This document shows, one piece after another, positions 22,037 through 23,624 of a stretch of DNA of 23,624 nt (the stretch's first letter is position 1; the number at the start of each line of letters is the position of its first letter). Under the pieces are notes generated by a model, which was given only the letters and a program-made list of their open reading frames with translations, did no database searches and had not been told where the DNA came from. This DNA comes from a virus, in IMG/VR virus record IMGVR_UViG_3300004806_000096, positions 1 through 23,624 of that record; one strand, given 5' to 3'. The position numbers were made by a program, and so were the translations under genes.

Positions 22037-22260
22037 ACTTTATCTTTCCAATTAGCACCAATATAATATTCCATCATGATCCCTATACCTGAAAGCCAAC
22101 GATCTGTATCATTAAGATCTTCAAGCTCGTATTGGTGCAATGACACTGTTGTCAGTTTTTCAGTAAGCTCTTGTTTCTGTTTTAACAGCATACGATAATC
22201 TTGAATCAAAGTATTTTGAAAAATCTTATCAATTGTCTCAGCATCGATATCAATCAGCAT
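22033..22260 (-). CDS. Small conserved phage protein, unknown function
   Basis: 75 aa from the ATG at 22260, overlapping the previous stop by 11 bp; the longer reading from 22293 lies deep inside the upstream gene and is not favoured. MLIDIDAETIDKIFQNTLIQ is followed by a coiled-coil-like helix (YRMLLKQKQELTEKL) and a C-terminal DTDRWLSGIGIMMEYYIGAN. Proteins with this acidic start, central helix and short aromatic end are common in T4-type phages, but I know no function. Confidence 0.75.
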   Translation of the reverse strand: MLIDIDAETIDKIFQNTLIQDYRMLLKQKQELTEKLTTVSLHQYELEDLNDTDRWLSGIGIMMEYYIGANWKDKV

Positions 22261-22726
22261 TTTTAAACTCCAATTTATCTTTATTAACCACAAACTCTAC
22301 AATGTTATAATCATCGAATTGATCACCACCATATCGGAAATAATCTCTTCCACCATCAACGAAAGCTCCATTACCAGCATCTCGATAATCATGACGGTAA
22401 CGAGAATAGATAACAGTGCCTTCCGTTTCTAAACCTTTAAACACAACATCCTCTACTGCAGACAAACCATTGGCAATCATCAGCTGCCTATCTTCGGTAA
22501 CATACAATGCAAAATAGTTTGAACCTTCTGGGTGAGCTGTTTCCGTATAGAAGATAGCTGCTGGAAAGTTAGCCCAACCACCGTTACGATCCTTAGCGCA
22601 CGTTTCAAGGAGATAGGTAGCCTTGTAATGCTTTTCAATGTTCTTGATATTTTCTTCAGTAAGAAAAGAAGATTTAGTATTGACAGTCAAACTGTTTCTA
22701 TCAGTAACTAACTTACGCTTGTTCAT
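22250..22726 (-). CDS. Conserved hypothetical phage protein
   Basis: 158 aa, globular, alpha/beta. Notable segments: LTEENIKNIEKHYKATYLLE, GGWANFPAAIFYTETAHPEG followed by SNYFALYVTED, VIYSRYRHDYRDAGNGAFVD and GGRDYFRYGG. The dense aromatic and Gly/Asp motifs suggest a conserved fold, but I recognise no catalytic signature. No signal peptide or membrane segment. It overlaps both neighbouring genes by 11-14 bp, so it belongs to one translational unit of small genes. Confidence 0.8.
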   Translation of the reverse strand: MNKRKLVTDRNSLTVNTKSSFLTEENIKNIEKHYKATYLLETCAKDRNGGWANFPAAIFYTETAHPEGSNYFALYVTEDRQLMIANGLSAVEDVVFKGLETEGTVIYSRYRHDYRDAGNGAFVDGGRDYFRYGGDQFDDYNIVEFVVNKDKLEFKNAD

Positions 22727-22997
22727 TTTTAGTATTCCTATGCCCTAGCTCTTCATCAGTAAATCCAGTATCAGGTTCATTTTGATATATCAGCTTACCA
22801 GCAGTTTGCTGCCAGTGATTATATTGACTCGGTAGTTTATGGTGACTTAGCTCCATTGGTTCATAGTAAAATGACATTACGAAGTTACGATACTTTTGTA
22901 GGCGAGCAATCTCAGCTTCCTTATTGGCAATCGTCTGCTTCATTTCCATAATGCCGCCTGGACCTTCAGTAAGAAGTTTTATTCTAGCATCAGTCAT
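22713..22997 (-). CDS. Small coiled-coil protein, unknown function
   Basis: 94 aa from the ATG at 22997 with AAGGT upstream; the longer form from a non-ATG codon at 23036 would overlap the 53-aa gene and is rejected. Residues 1-40 (MTDARIKLLTEGPGGIMEMK, then QTIANKEAEIARLQKYRNF) form a coiled coil; the rest is aromatic and polar (YYEPMELSHHKLPSQYNHWQ). No recognised domain. Its ATG shares bases with the stop of the upstream 53-aa gene (TGATG). Confidence 0.7.
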   Translation of the reverse strand: MTDARIKLLTEGPGGIMEMKQTIANKEAEIARLQKYRNFVMSFYYEPMELSHHKLPSQYNHWQQTAGKLIYQNEPDTGFTDEELGHRNTKNEQA

Positions 22998-23158
22998 CAC
23001 ATATACCTTTTTACAAAAATAGGACCAATTCTCCAATACGTATAAGGTGCGGCGCCAAACATATAACCACCACCATTAAATCTAGTACGATTCCATACGA
23101 ATATTTCGCCATACCTTGGCCAAATCCAACTTACAAACCACCTATCACTCAGTCTCAT
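22997..23158 (-). CDS. Tiny aromatic/basic protein (53 aa), unknown function
   Basis: Fills an otherwise empty gap. ATG at 23158 with AAGGT six bases upstream, stop TGA overlapping the next ATG (TGATG), and a 14-bp overlap with the gene before it: exactly the pattern of its neighbours. The protein starts MRLSDRWFVSWIWPRYGEIF and ends TYWRIGPIFVKRYM. It is very rich in Trp, Tyr, Phe, Gly and Arg, with net positive charge. No family recognised; the composition would suit a small nucleic-acid- or protein-binding peptide, which is only a guess. Confidence 0.7.
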   Translation of the reverse strand: MRLSDRWFVSWIWPRYGEIFVWNRTRFNGGGYMFGAAPYTYWRIGPIFVKRYM

Positions 23159-23372
23159 TTTTGACCTTTACATACGTTTCGATTCGGCGATCAATATATT
23201 CATCTAAATGAAATTTAAAGTTCTCTTTAGCCAATGGCAAAACATTAGCACGGATATTGTCTGCCATTCTCCATTCACCTTCATTATTATGATGCCATTC
23301 ATCATCAAGAGTATCAATAAGTTTTTCTAATGATTCGATAACATCTTTAATAATCTCTGAACTTTTTCTCAT
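23145..23372 (-). CDS. Small helical protein, unknown function
   Basis: 75 aa, almost entirely predicted helix by eye: SSEIIKDVIESLEKLIDTLD, NNEGEWRMADNIRANVLPLA, then FHLDEYIDRRIETYVKVKNE. Acidic first half, mixed second half. No motif recognised. Its ATG overlaps the stop of the upstream gene by 4 bp (ATGA), and the 53-aa gene starts inside its end. Part of the same minus-strand run of small genes. Confidence 0.7.
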   Translation of the reverse strand: MRKSSEIIKDVIESLEKLIDTLDDEWHHNNEGEWRMADNIRANVLPLAKENFKFHLDEYIDRRIETYVKVKNETE

Positions 23373-23624
23373 TTCGTCACCTTCAACAAAATAATATTTT
23401 CATTAAGACGGCCATTGGCTGGTGTTTCCATTTCTTCAACCAATCGCTTAAGAACGATTTTACCACCCTTCAAAACAGTTTCCAAACGCTCATTAGTTTT
23501 ACGACCAATTTTAATAGATCGAGAAGTTGACTCGTCAAAATCAACAATGGTAGTGCCCCGAATATTAAGACCACTGGGACCCATAGCATTAAAAACGCTG
23601 AGAGTATTATACTTCGTATTAAAA
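23369..23624 (-). CDS. Conserved hypothetical protein, 5' end probably outside window
   Basis: The frame is open to the right edge. An ATG at 23584 would give 71 aa but has no ribosome site, and the residues before it (NTKYNTLSVFNA) read like genuine protein running into MGPSGLNIRGTTIVDFDEST. I therefore think the true start lies beyond the window. The visible part is basic and strand-rich (SIKIGRKTNERLETVLKGGK, IVLKRLVEEM) and ends LNENIILLKVTK. No function recognised. Overlaps the next gene by 4 bp. Confidence 0.65.
   Translation of the reverse strand, partial: FNTKYNTLSVFNAMGPSGLNIRGTTIVDFDESTSRSIKIGRKTNERLETVLKGGKIVLKRLVEEMETPANGRLNENIILLKVTK

Overview
The window is part of the genome of a T4-type contractile-tailed phage (myovirus). 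It is AT-rich and gene-dense, with start and stop codons that often overlap. Three features point to an alphaproteobacterial host or ancestry: a phage-encoded tmRNA in the circularly permuted (two-piece) layout typical of that class, a tag peptide ending in RLAA, and a nearby GC-rich stretch resembling a tmRNA 3' end. The tRNAs decode AGA and probably ATA. That would suit an AT-rich phage growing in a GC-rich host, but the host is inferred.

Layout. (1) Positions 1-12902, minus strand, form one compact baseplate operon. In transcription order it encodes a gp48-like tube cap, gp53, a gp27-like hub, a stand-alone gp5 OB-fold protein, an unrecognised 499-aa protein, a separate His-rich beta-helical spike, a 68-aa His-rich protein, the PAAR spike tip, gp25, gp6, a gp7-like wedge protein and a fibre-like protein cut by the left edge. 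The phage therefore has the parts of T4 gp5 on separate genes, with no lysozyme domain visible. (2) Positions 12950-18329, plus strand and divergent, encode the gp4 head-completion nuclease, a gp2-like candidate, a tail-tube-fold protein, gp26, a 62-aa protein probably made by -1 frameshifting from gp26, a holin-like 3-TM protein and a 729-aa protein with two peptidoglycan-hydrolase domains. (3) A terminator at 18331-18356 separates this from (4) a minus-strand replication and regulation block: gp59 helicase loader and gp32 ssDNA-binding protein (with its own strong promoter), the gp33 late co-activator and small unknown genes. (5) Positions 20603-22036 form an RNA-gene locus with two tRNAs, the permuted tmRNA, a GIY-YIG homing endonuclease, and fragments that look like a second, broken tmRNA flanking them. 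(6) Positions 22033-23624 hold six small overlapping genes of unknown function, the last one running off the right edge.

The most interesting points are the tmRNA locus with its nested remnants, the gp26 frameshift site, and the movement of cell-wall-degrading activity from gp5 to a holin-linked two-domain enzyme. All similarity statements come from reading motifs and gene order; no database search was run.
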